Part shown: positions 6,116 to 14,520 of the stretch, piece by piece
Layout: the number at the start of each line of letters is the position of its first letter
How positions within the stretch are numbered: the first letter of the stretch is position 1
From: Opitutales bacterium
GTDB taxonomy: Bacteria > Verrucomicrobiota > Verrucomicrobiia > Opitutales > Intestinicryptomonadaceae
Direction of reading: 5' to 3'
DNA length: 64,000 bases
Assembly: GCA_015061945.1 (NCBI GenBank)
Contig: SUVP01000004.1
Span: forward strand, 124,001-188,000
Program-made: the position numbers and the translations under genes
The notes under the pieces: model-generated
The model's input: only the letters and a program-made list of their open reading frames with translations
What the model was told of the DNA's origin: nothing
The model's database searches: none

Positions 6116-8983
6116 TTAGTTTTGTTGTTCCGAACCAGTCGAGAGTACACGTTGTACTGCACCACCAGGCGATACGATTGTTGGGTTCTGGAATACGCTT
6201 CCAGCACGCATACCTGGGAATTGTTCACGAGCAACACTACCTCCTGGAGAGATTCTGTTAACTGTTACGAAAATCAACAAGTTCTTCTTTTGGCGTGATT
6301 CGCCCTTTGATTGGAAGAGTCTGCCAACCCATGGAATATCGCCGAGAACTGGGATTTGGTCGTTAACTGAGATAACTTCTTCACGTGTCAAACCACCCAT
6401 AACGAGTGTTGCACCGTCGAATACTGTTACATTTGTGTGGATTTCACGAACAGAGAATACTGGCATAATGAAGCCTGATGGAACTGTTACTGTTACGCCA
6501 CCCGAGAGAGCAACACCTGTACCACCGTATTCGAGGAAGCCTTCAAACTCTGTTACCTTTGGATTGAGTGTCAAGCTAATTGAGCCGTCTTCTTCAACAT
6601 TTGGTGTAACTTCCATTACAACACCGACGTCAGCTGTTGTGAAGTCTGATGGTGTACCTGGAGTAATTGTTACAGAACCATTATTACCACTTGAATCACC
6701 TGATGATGTACCAACGTTTGATTGCATATCACCCCATGATTCTGGGAAACGCATTTGTTGTGAAACTGTAATCGATGCTGTTTGACCAGAAATTACTGTT
6801 ACCTTTGGTGCACAGAGGAGGTCAGAACCTTGTTTTTGTTCAAGAGCTCTTACTTTCAATTGGAACAAGTAGTTGCCCATTGTACCAAGTTGGAAGTCTG
6901 TTGTTAAGTATTCTTCGTCTGCACCCAAGTTGATTGTCGATGGTAAGTATGGAACATTCATTCTTACAGCTTGGGTTGCTTGACCAGTTTGGATGAATGC
7001 ATTGTTCAAGTTTGGATCAACGTGACCAATTGGAGTTGTGATTGTAATTGGAGTATCGCCAGCATTTGTCTTCTTTGAAGATGCACCTCTGATTGAGCGA
7101 TTGAGCGATGACATCACCTTGTTGTGATCCAACATATTTGAGTGGAGAACATCCCAGTTGAAGCCGAGTTCTTTCAAGTCGCCTTGTGTAACTTCCAAGA
7201 ACTTTGTTTCAATTTCAACTTGCTTGATTTCTGAGTAACGCAAGAGAATGTTGCGTACTTTTTCAAGGTTACGACGTGAGTTTGTTACCAAAACTTTTGT
7301 TCCGTCGAATGCGAGGTTTGCACCATTAGAGAAGTCAACACCAGCTTTCATAAAGAATTGCTTGATTGCTTCGCCTTGGTTTTGGTCGCCACCAGCTGCT
7401 GCACCGCCGCCGCCAAATGGGTCGCTACTTTCGCCACCACCAGCTGCTTTGATACCGAGAATGCGTGTGAGTGCTGCTTGTGTGATTGGGAATTCAAGTG
7501 TATCCATCGATGCAACTGCTTCTGCTGCCTTACGAACTACGATTGTTTCGTTTTCAATGTCGTATTGGTAGCCAGCTTGTTGTGTTACCCAGTTGAGGAT
7601 TTGTCCGAGTGGGAGATCACGCAATGTGAGTGTTACGTTCTTTGCTTCACCACCTGCGTCCATGAGAACGATGTTTACGCCCTTTTTGCCTTCTGTCGAC
7701 TTATCGAAGTCTTGCGACAATACTGACAATGTGCTGATTGCTTGTGCGAGCGGTACACCTGGGTCTGGGAAGCTTACGTTTGGAATTACGATATTACGCA
7801 ACTTCATATCTACTACAGAATCACGACGTTGGTCTGTTGCACCTACGCTATCATCTGTGTATTGAGTTGGACGTTGCCATGCTTTGCTTACTTCATCAAG
7901 CATTTCATCGCGAGTTGCCTTATATGTAAGGTTTCCTGCGTTTTGGAGCTTTTCTGCTATCAAGCGTTGATATGCTTTTGCGACTACATTGTTTGCATCA
8001 AGAGTTTCTACTTGACGGAATGTCGCACGAGCTCCCATATAGTCGCCATACAAGTATTGTTTGCGACCTTTGTCGATAAGAGCGTTTGCCTTTTCAACAC
8101 GGATTGCGTATTCTGGGCTTACGTCTGAGAGTCTATTCTTATATGGGTTTGCTTCGAATTCTTTAACTTCTTCTGCGAAATCGTTAGCTTTTTCTATATC
8201 TTCTTCAACAGTTGCGTATTCTGCCGCAAACTTCTTTGCATTTGGTACGTCGCGATCTGCCATTGCGAGTTTTGCACGTTCTTTTGCCATTACAGCTTTT
8301 GCGTGCTTTACTTTTGCACGTGCCTTATCGCTTATTGGCGAGTATTCGTACGATGCCAACTTTTGATCTGCAGTTGAAAGTTTTTCTACTGCACCAGCCC
8401 AATCGCCTTCGTCCATTGCGTCGTAAGCTTCGTCGACGAGAACGTCTACTGCGTCTAATGTGAGCTGTTGTTTGCGATTTGCTTCTGCTACTGCAGCGTC
8501 AACTGGGCTAACTTCTTTAGCTTTTTCTTCTGCTGCCTTTTCAGCTTCTTCCTTTGCGAGCTTTTCAGCTTCTGCCTTTGCTTCAGCTTCTTTTTCTGCT
8601 GCTTCCTTTGCAGCTTCTTCCTTTGCAATTCTTTCTTCTTCAGCCTTTGCTTTTGCAGCTTCTTGTTCTGCTACAATCTTTTCTACGGCTTCTTTGCTTG
8701 CCAAGACTGGTGCTTCGCCCTTTGTTTGACGTTCGATGTCTGCGTTGACATCTGCAAGCATTCTTTGAACACTTTCGTCTTTAGGAGCTATCTTTACAAG
8801 TTCTTCGAGAGCTTGTTTTGATGCCTTAAAGTCGCCACTGTCTCTTGCTTGGACTGCTGCAACCATCAAGCGGATTTTCTCTTGCGTCTTATCTGCAGAG
8901 TCTGCCGACGCAACGCCCGCGAATGCTGAGCAAGCTATTATAGCTGCTACCGCTACTCGTTTTTGGATTTTATCTATTTTCAT
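6116..8983 (-). CDS. Secretin, outer membrane pore (PilQ/GspD type; Amuc_1098-like)
   Basis: 955-residue secretin, the ring-forming outer membrane channel of type IV pilus and type II secretion systems. A signal peptide ends near VASADS (about residue 28). Residues 30-85 look like a helical repeat, 97-157 are an Ala/Glu/Lys-rich coiled coil, and 180-345 contain more helical repeats of TPR character. Residues about 430-485 form a small periplasmic STN-like ring domain (VTLTLRDLPLGQ). Residues 555-600 are an N-domain. The C-terminal secretin domain carries the signature PVLGDIPWVGRLF near residue 905. It is the last gene of the unit, after PilM-, PilO- and PilP-like genes, the order expected for pilMNOPQ. 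The long N-terminal extension matches Akkermansia-type secretins. Confidence 0.9.
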   Translation of the reverse strand: MKIDKIQKRVAVAAIIACSAFAGVASADSADKTQEKIRLMVAAVQARDSGDFKASKQALEELVKIAPKDESVQRMLADVNADIERQTKGEAPVLASKEAVEKIVAEQEAAKAKAEEERIAKEEAAKEAAEKEAEAKAEAEKLAKEEAEKAAEEKAKEVSPVDAAVAEANRKQQLTLDAVDVLVDEAYDAMDEGDWAGAVEKLSTADQKLASYEYSPISDKARAKVKHAKAVMAKERAKLAMADRDVPNAKKFAAEYATVEEDIEKANDFAEEVKEFEANPYKNRLSDVSPEYAIRVEKANALIDKGRKQYLYGDYMGARATFRQVETLDANNVVAKAYQRLIAEKLQNAGNLTYKATRDEMLDEVSKAWQRPTQYTDDSVGATDQRRDSVVDMKLRNIVIPNVSFPDPGVPLAQAISTLSVLSQDFDKSTEGKKGVNIVLMDAGGEAKNVTLTLRDLPLGQILNWVTQQAGYQYDIENETIVVRKAAEAVASMDTLEFPITQAALTRILGIKAAGGGESSDPFGGGGAAAGGDQNQGEAIKQFFMKAGVDFSNGANLAFDGTKVLVTNSRRNLEKVRNILLRYSEIKQVEIETKFLEVTQGDLKELGFNWDVLHSNMLDHNKVMSSLNRSIRGASSKKTNAGDTPITITTPIGHVDPNLNNAFIQTGQATQAVRMNVPYLPSTINLGADEEYLTTDFQLGTMGNYLFQLKVRALEQKQGSDLLCAPKVTVISGQTASITVSQQMRFPESWGDMQSNVGTSSGDSSGNNGSVTITPGTPSDFTTADVGVVMEVTPNVEEDGSISLTLNPKVTEFEGFLEYGGTGVALSGGVTVTVPSGFIMPVFSVREIHTNVTVFDGATLVMGGLTREEVISVNDQIPVLGDIPWVGRLFQSKGESRQKKNLLIFVTVNRISPGGSVAREQFPGMRAGSVFQNPTIVSPGGAVQRVLSTGSEQQN

Positions 8984-9053
8984 ATATTAGCTGTATTTGT
9001 AATTTGTTGGAGAATTAATGTAGATACTTTTAAAAAAGTTTAAAGCTTTTTTT

Positions 9054-9938
9054 TTATTTTTTTGGCGTTTTATAAGGTTCGACACCTTTTTCCGACAATT
9101 TCATAGTTTGTGGAGATATTTCTTTGTTCGAGGGTACCATCTCTACAACTACGTTGCCGTCGTCAAAATTGAGTGATTTTACAGTGTATGTAGCATCTGC
9201 AACTGTTTGGCTTTCGCCAACTTCACGCACAAACCATTTCTTGCCGTCTGGCAATACAAGTTCGATTCTACGACTGTCTTCTATCACAGTTGGCTTATCT
9301 GAATAGATGCTAATTTCTTTGCCATATTTCTTATCAAAAACCACCACTGTTACAGATTCGCCGATTGTGTTGTCTGCTTTCTTGACACGTTTTCTGTCGA
9401 ACTTCTTAATCGTCAAACCGACTTCGACTTCTTTTGCAAGACCACGTTCATCTTTGACCGACACTTTAATTGGCTCGTTAATTTTGCCCATCATAAATGT
9501 GTTGTCTGCTTCGTTACGCAACTGAATTCTGGGGCTTTCTGGCGAACCCATAAAACCTAAATATTTTACTGGATATGGTTCGTTTGATACACCTGCATAG
9601 CGAAGGGCAAATGATTGGCGAGCCTTTTCCTTTATGTATGGAGACTCTGTTATAAATTTACCATCACTATCAACCCAGATTTGTGGAGCTGTGAACACTT
9701 GGAAAAACCATCTGCCTTCTGCATCTTGAGCTTTCACTTCTGGCCATTCGATTGGCTTGATTTCCATCTTTGGAACACTCACTTCTTTCCACTGCACACC
9801 TTCGGCTTCTTGAGAAAGCAACGATGCCACTTTGTTTGCAGTCTTTTGAAGTTCTGGTTCGTTCATGAAATAGTATGCACTTGATACACCTAATCCCAAT
9901 AACGAAACTAAAAAGAAAATTTTATCGTAGAATTTCAT
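9054..9938 (-). CDS. PilP/Amuc_1099-like inner membrane protein of the pilus locus
   Basis: 294-residue protein with a single N-terminal membrane segment (about residues 6-24, FFLVSLLGLGVSSAYYF) and a beta-rich periplasmic part. Sequence alone does not give a firm family. Its position between the Amuc_1100-like gene and the secretin, its size and its topology match Amuc_1099 of Akkermansia, and the slot usually filled by PilP or GspC, which link the inner membrane platform to the secretin ring. A strong Shine-Dalgarno stretch (AAGGAGTAAGGAAG) lies within the end of the preceding gene, suggesting coupled translation. The function is inferred from context. Confidence 0.65.
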   Translation of the reverse strand: MKFYDKIFFLVSLLGLGVSSAYYFMNEPELQKTANKVASLLSQEAEGVQWKEVSVPKMEIKPIEWPEVKAQDAEGRWFFQVFTAPQIWVDSDGKFITESPYIKEKARQSFALRYAGVSNEPYPVKYLGFMGSPESPRIQLRNEADNTFMMGKINEPIKVSVKDERGLAKEVEVGLTIKKFDRKRVKKADNTIGESVTVVVFDKKYGKEISIYSDKPTVIEDSRRIELVLPDGKKWFVREVGESQTVADATYTVKSLNFDDGNVVVEMVPSNKEISPQTMKLSEKGVEPYKTPKK

Positions 9939-9947
9939 ATTTCTTCC

Positions 9948-11030
9948 TTACTCCTTGTCGCCTTCTTTTTTTACGTCAGGCTTTTTTACAACCTCAACGT
10001 ATTCTATGACCACCGTGAATTCGGAAATATTATCTGTTACAACAGGGGTCTTTGTTTCTTGCTGTGCAGATGAATCTGCTTCAGCCGATTGTTCTGATTG
10101 CTGTTGTGTATTTCCACTATTATCGTTGAAGAGCGATGACAAACTATCCGATTGTGCCGATGTTGTGCCAGTTTGCTCTGCTACAAATTCTGCCGATGCT
10201 GGTGCGATTGATTCCCACTTTGTCATATCAGCTGGTTTTACATCAATACTGCGAACTACAAGCATTGCGTCGAAATCTTTGAGCTGATTGAGGAAACGGC
10301 GGAGTACGTCGGTATGCCCTGCAAACACAAACCTATATGCGAGTGTATCTAAGCTACCTTTCTTGCGTGCTGTGATTGCTTCGTCGATTTTAAAGTTGTC
10401 GCCCGAATTGCTTTCTGCAACTCTGCGAGCACGGGCACCACGTTTATTCTTTTGTACTTTTACGCCTTCAGATTCGAGAATTTCACGTTGTACTGCAAAG
10501 ATTCCCATTGGCGATTTTTCTGTCTTACATGCGAACAATTTTTTGTTGATGTAATTGAGTACGCAAGCTTGCTTCCACAAATCTGCGATTGCTGAATCCT
10601 TTGGAGGTTCTGCGTTTGGTGCTACATATTTTTTGAAACCAAAGTCCATATCGCTACCGATACGGATGTCCAATTTTTGTGCTTCCTTACGCCAGCTGTT
10701 TACAAAGCCACGCAACTGTTCAACTAATTGATAACCCTCTTTTGCTGTCAATGGCTTGAAGATATCTGTTGATGCACGAGTCAAATCTTTTTCCAAAAAC
10801 TCTAAATGACCTTCGAGTCTTGCGATATTTGAATTTGATGCGTCGATTGCTTTTTGAGTAGGATCATCTGCTAATGCCGATCTATATTTACGCATTGCAT
10901 TATCCAAAGATTTTGCAGATTGTCCCTTTTGAGAAATCAATACTACATCAAACGCTGCGAGTGCGGCAAACGCTACGAGCAATGCCGATACTACAACGAA
11001 AAATATGGGATATTTTTTAAAGTATTTCAT
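9948..11030 (-). CDS. Amuc_1100-like / PilO-like pilus protein
   Basis: 360-residue protein: short cytoplasmic tail, one membrane segment (about 9-31), a coiled-coil region (40-85), a globular part, and a Ser/Gln-rich low-complexity linker (about 288-335) before a final beta segment (SEFTVVIEYVEVV). Architecture and position, directly after PilM and before the PilP-like gene, match Amuc_1100 of Akkermansia muciniphila, the pilus-locus outer-surface protein known for host effects. In pilMNOPQ terms this is the PilO slot. A good Shine-Dalgarno (AGGAGA) precedes the start. Pairwise identity to Amuc_1100 seems low by eye, so the match rests mainly on synteny and architecture. Confidence 0.68.
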   Translation of the reverse strand: MKYFKKYPIFFVVVSALLVAFAALAAFDVVLISQKGQSAKSLDNAMRKYRSALADDPTQKAIDASNSNIARLEGHLEFLEKDLTRASTDIFKPLTAKEGYQLVEQLRGFVNSWRKEAQKLDIRIGSDMDFGFKKYVAPNAEPPKDSAIADLWKQACVLNYINKKLFACKTEKSPMGIFAVQREILESEGVKVQKNKRGARARRVAESNSGDNFKIDEAITARKKGSLDTLAYRFVFAGHTDVLRRFLNQLKDFDAMLVVRSIDVKPADMTKWESIAPASAEFVAEQTGTTSAQSDSLSSLFNDNSGNTQQQSEQSAEADSSAQQETKTPVVTDNISEFTVVIEYVEVVKKPDVKKEGDKE

Positions 11031-11048
11031 CTTAAAAATCTCCTAACT

Positions 11049-12698
11049 TTAGATAGGCTTGTCTGGGTTGACAACAAGCGTGAAGTCGAACTTAAGAATT
11101 CTTGGGTTTGATGGGTCCGTTCTTACGTTCGAATAATCTTTAATAAATGTTGATGTCTTGAATGAATCGAGCAATTTGTTGATTCTTTCAATCGCTTTAT
11201 TTGTGTCGTACGCTGTTGGATCATCTGGGTTGACTTCGCGTAAGAGCAAGCGACCTGTAAGCTCAAGATTATATGTTTGTTTCTTGCCGTCGCTCGAACG
11301 TACAACACGAAGGTTATCAAGCCATACGTCTTTTTGTTCCATCAAGCGTTGTTCAAGATCTATAAACAGATTTATCCAGTTAGACTTCGATTTTGCCAAA
11401 CCTTCTAAACCTGCAATCTTTGCTGAAATTGCTTTTGCCTTTTCTTCGTTCTCTTGGAGCTTTTCAATTCTTTCCTGCAACGCTGGAGTCTTTTCAGCAA
11501 ACTCTCTTATATAATTATTATCTGCAGAAATCGTCTTATTTACCAAGAGGAATGGTGGCACTGCCGACAACGCCAAAAGCACTGCACTCAAAATCATAAG
11601 TGGACGTTTTGATGCAAAGGCAGATTCTTCAATGATATGTTTTGGGATGAGATTTACACCCATTGCATCTGCCATTACCATTGTCGATGCTTCACCGATT
11701 ACTTCGCCCATCAATGGCGTGCAAGCCGAAAGCAAAGCTTGATTTACTGAACCCGACACTGCTACGTTCGCAAGCGGATTAAAGAATTCTACATTCATCT
11801 TTTGGTCTTCAGCCAAATATTCTGCGAAACCTGGCAAAGATGAACCTCTACCTGTCAAATAAATTTTTGTAGGTGTTGCGACCTTCCCTGTGCGACGATA
11901 ATTGAGAATTGAACGTTTCAATTCCAATCCGATTCTTTGCATCACACTCTTTGCACTTGCATTGAAATGTTCTGCCGCACTTGCCGCTGTTGACGACATC
12001 TCGACATCTTCGTGATCACGGAAGAATTTGCGTTTAAGATCTTCTGCTACGTCGAAACTTTGACCCATTGAATCGCCAATGGCTTGTGTGAGTGCATTAC
12101 CGCCAACTGGGATGCTTCTTGCAAACAAGCCGTCATCACGAACAACAAGCATATTCGAGAAGCGAGCACCAACGTTAAGAATTACTGAATTTGGCTCAAG
12201 CCCGCAATATTTCCATGCGTTGTAATCGAGAATTGACGATGCTTGGATTTTTTCTGGAATTACACCTACACTTCTGAGTACGTCGCAGAACTCGTCTGCC
12301 AACGATGCTTTCATCGATGTAAGGAAGATTTCGCTTTCTACACCGTCGTCTGAAATAATCTGATAATCCCAAACCACTTCACTGATTGGATAAGGGATAT
12401 TCTTTTCAGCTTCAAATGCTATAACCTCGTTGCGACGTGATGCGTCAACGTGTGGTATTTTGATTGTCTTTGTGAGCAAGAACATTGTAGGTGCAACTAC
12501 TGTTGCTTTGCCCGATACATTCATTACTCGCAATGTAGAACGCAATGCCTCAAGCCAATCTTCCTGTATGGAATAATCGTATGAGAGCTCCTGCATCTTA
12601 AAGTCTTCAAGCACCAAGCTCCCGCCTTGCACGCCAAATTTGGCAGCGGTAACGTGGGTCGCCTGACAGTTTATTATAAGCTTGTTTTTAGCAGTCAT
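11049..12698 (-). CDS. pilM: PilM-PilN fusion, pilus/secretion inner membrane platform (Amuc_1101-like)
   Basis: 549 residues in two parts. Residues 5-345 are an actin-like PilM ATPase domain, with glycine-rich segments at VILNVGARFSN (about 172) and YLTGRGSSLPG (about 280). Residues 348-352 read VNLIP, the N-terminal signature of PilN; one transmembrane helix (366-387) follows, then a coiled coil (395-435) and a periplasmic PilN-like domain (440-549). In standard type IV pili PilM is a cytosolic protein that binds the NLLP peptide of a separate PilN; here both are one polypeptide. No separate pilN exists in the locus. A terminator upstream (12810-12844) suggests that this gene has its own promoter. 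Confidence 0.85.
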   Translation of the reverse strand: MTAKNKLIINCQATHVTAAKFGVQGGSLVLEDFKMQELSYDYSIQEDWLEALRSTLRVMNVSGKATVVAPTMFLLTKTIKIPHVDASRRNEVIAFEAEKNIPYPISEVVWDYQIISDDGVESEIFLTSMKASLADEFCDVLRSVGVIPEKIQASSILDYNAWKYCGLEPNSVILNVGARFSNMLVVRDDGLFARSIPVGGNALTQAIGDSMGQSFDVAEDLKRKFFRDHEDVEMSSTAASAAEHFNASAKSVMQRIGLELKRSILNYRRTGKVATPTKIYLTGRGSSLPGFAEYLAEDQKMNVEFFNPLANVAVSGSVNQALLSACTPLMGEVIGEASTMVMADAMGVNLIPKHIIEESAFASKRPLMILSAVLLALSAVPPFLLVNKTISADNNYIREFAEKTPALQERIEKLQENEEKAKAISAKIAGLEGLAKSKSNWINLFIDLEQRLMEQKDVWLDNLRVVRSSDGKKQTYNLELTGRLLLREVNPDDPTAYDTNKAIERINKLLDSFKTSTFIKDYSNVRTDPSNPRILKFDFTLVVNPDKPI

Positions 12699-12809
12699 CG
12701 TTTAAATAAAAGTGAAAAACAGTCGTAAAATAATATAGGGGTATTTGTAGAATCTAACAGAATACTCCGTCATTAGTAAAGCTATTTTTTCGTATTATAG
12801 AAAAAAATA

Positions 12810-12844
12810 TTCGCTGAAAATCATTTTTCACGATTTTCAGCGAA
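12810..12844 (-). terminator. Terminator after the Amuc_1102-like gene
   Basis: Perfect 13-bp inverted repeat (12810-12822 with 12832-12844), 9-base loop, followed on the minus strand by a T-rich run. The left side of the gap (12699-12809) is AT-rich and probably holds the pilM promoter; TATAAT-like boxes are visible, but no convincing -35. Confidence 0.75.
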
Positions 12845-12854
12845 CAAATTTATA

Positions 12855-13541
12855 CTACTTTGCGTTGATATATGTAGGAATATATCTGCACTGCGACGGA
12901 TTTACTCTGTACTCGTATTCTTGTACATTAAATGGTGCTTGCGAAAGGTTCATCAAAACATTTTCGTTTGCCGATGCACCGCTTTGTACAAATTTCTGAT
13001 AGTTGTCGTAAATCTTTTTAATGTCGCTTCCCCTGCAGAGTACTTTTGAAAGCAATGTCTTATAATTCTGCTTTGAAAGTTCGATTGGTGTTCCACCGAC
13101 AGACAAGTCAATACTCCAAGCAAATGGTTCTTTTTTGAGACGATAAATTTCTTTTGCTTCAAATGGAATATAGAATACTGCAACTGTCTTTTCCTTCACT
13201 TTAATCGCAAAGAGACGTGCCTTATTTTTAAATACCAAAAGGCTATCTGCCGACTTCTTATTTTTTGCCTTTTCGTCGCGATATACCAATGTAAGTGTTA
13301 CATCGACATCACGGATGAACTTGTCGTTATTTGCTTTTTTATCTGGGTTTTCATTCCCCATCAATTCGATAGCAACACGAGTCCATTCTCCAGCAGACAA
13401 CATAATTTGACCTTGTTGTACTTGCTTAAATTCAACTTTTGTTACTGAAACTGCGTCTTGTTGTTGAGCAAATGCTGTTGCACAAAACGCAAACACTGAC
13501 AATACGTAAAATAACTTTTTCATAACTTTCATAAAATTCAT
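12855..13541 (-). CDS. Secreted Amuc_1102-like protein of the pilus locus
   Basis: 228-residue exported protein. A signal peptide ends at ATAFAQ, and the rest is beta-rich with no recognised catalytic motif. It sits immediately upstream of pilM, as Amuc_1102 does in Akkermansia; family membership is inferred from place, size and secretion. Three in-frame ATGs (13541, 13532, 13523) precede the signal sequence. MKKLFYVLSV at 13523 is the most typical signal-peptide start, so the mature protein is the same whichever is used. It is separated from pilM by a strong terminator, so its expression may be uncoupled from the membrane components. Confidence 0.65.
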   Translation of the reverse strand: MNFMKVMKKLFYVLSVFAFCATAFAQQQDAVSVTKVEFKQVQQGQIMLSAGEWTRVAIELMGNENPDKKANNDKFIRDVDVTLTLVYRDEKAKNKKSADSLLVFKNKARLFAIKVKEKTVAVFYIPFEAKEIYRLKKEPFAWSIDLSVGGTPIELSKQNYKTLLSKVLCRGSDIKKIYDNYQKFVQSGASANENVLMNLSQAPFNVQEYEYRVNPSQCRYIPTYINAK

Positions 13542-13593
13542 TAAACTATTTTCTCTTAAAAGGTCAAACCAAAAAAATCGTCCTCAAAAAACA

Positions 13594-14433
13594 TTACTTG
13601 CAACCTGATGCCAACTCGTCAATCAGTTGCATCGGGTTATCGCCCAATACCACTTTTTGATACCCTGTGTTTTCGTGATAAAAACGGAACAACTCGCCGT
13701 CGTAATTTGCACCGTATGCAACTTGACAACCTCCACCGAGTGCGACAAGAAAATTGCGTTCGTACATCAAAGTTTTATTTGCCAACTCGTCTGTCAATGG
13801 TGCGTAAAAATCGATTTCATCTCTGCGACATTCGAGTGCTATAATCCCTTGCCCAACTGCTGGCACACATACATCGAGCGGAACTGGGGTAAATTTTATT
13901 CCGTCGAAAGAATCGTATCCCAAGCGTTTCAAACCTGCTTCTGAAAGTATTGTCGCATCGGCTTCGCCCGCTACGATTTTTTTCAATCGTGTTTCGACAT
14001 TCCCACGAAATTCTGTCCACACTGCTTGTGGAAATATTTTTTTTAATTGCGAACGGCGTCGTGGACTCCCCGATGCAATCAGCGTCGGCACATTCACGCC
14101 TTCTCGCATTGCGATAACATCTCTCGAAGCATCACGTGGCAAACAACCAGCGAGCGCCAATTCAGGTGGAAGTTCAGACGGTAAATCTTTTGCACTATGA
14201 ACTGCTACATCGGCATCGCCATTCAAAAGTGCTTCTTCGATTTCTTTTGTAAACAATCCTTTTCCGCCATATTTCTCCAAAGACCAATCTTGTCGCTTAT
14301 CACCTGTTGTTTTTATTACGACCGTCTCAAATTCGACTTCTTCTCTTATTTTTGAACGCAAAAAATCGGCAGTCATTTTCGCTTGAATCAATGCGAGTGG
14401 ACTCCCTCTTGTTGCAAGTCTGATTTTTTTCAT
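13594..14433 (-). CDS. hemC: Hydroxymethylbilane synthase (porphobilinogen deaminase)
   Basis: 279-residue HemC. It polymerises four porphobilinogen units into hydroxymethylbilane in haem and tetrapyrrole synthesis. The start RLATRGSPLALIQA, HSAKDLP near residue 79, ASGSPRRRSQL near 120 and the cofactor loop LGGGCQ with C236, which carries the dipyrromethane cofactor, are all present. The protein is shorter than the roughly 310 residues of E. coli, lacking part of the C-terminal domain, as seen in several phyla. hemB, the preceding enzyme, is 7 kb away. The spacer to ilvC (14434-14520) holds a terminator. Confidence 0.95.
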   Translation of the reverse strand: MKKIRLATRGSPLALIQAKMTADFLRSKIREEVEFETVVIKTTGDKRQDWSLEKYGGKGLFTKEIEEALLNGDADVAVHSAKDLPSELPPELALAGCLPRDASRDVIAMREGVNVPTLIASGSPRRRSQLKKIFPQAVWTEFRGNVETRLKKIVAGEADATILSEAGLKRLGYDSFDGIKFTPVPLDVCVPAVGQGIIALECRRDEIDFYAPLTDELANKTLMYERNFLVALGGGCQVAYGANYDGELFRFYHENTGYQKVVLGDNPMQLIDELASGCK

Positions 14434-14466
14434 ATGCGGAATTATTATAATACTATTATAAAAACA

Positions 14467-14503
14467 AGAGTCGGCTTCAGGGTAAAACCATAAAGCCGAC
14501 TCT
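14467..14503 (-). terminator. ilvC terminator
   Basis: Perfect 11-bp inverted repeat (14467-14477 with 14493-14503); the loop contains a small GGT/ACC inner stem. A short T run follows on the minus strand. It begins 18 bases after the ilvC stop. Confidence 0.8.
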
Positions 14504-14520
14504 CTAAAGCAATCTACAAA

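Noticed and set aside
8460-8821. Hydrophobic plus-strand frames opposite the secretin N-terminus
   Set aside because: They are the antisense of the Ala/Glu/Lys-rich coiled-coil region; the apparent Phe/Leu/Ser-rich membrane protein is a mirror of that composition.
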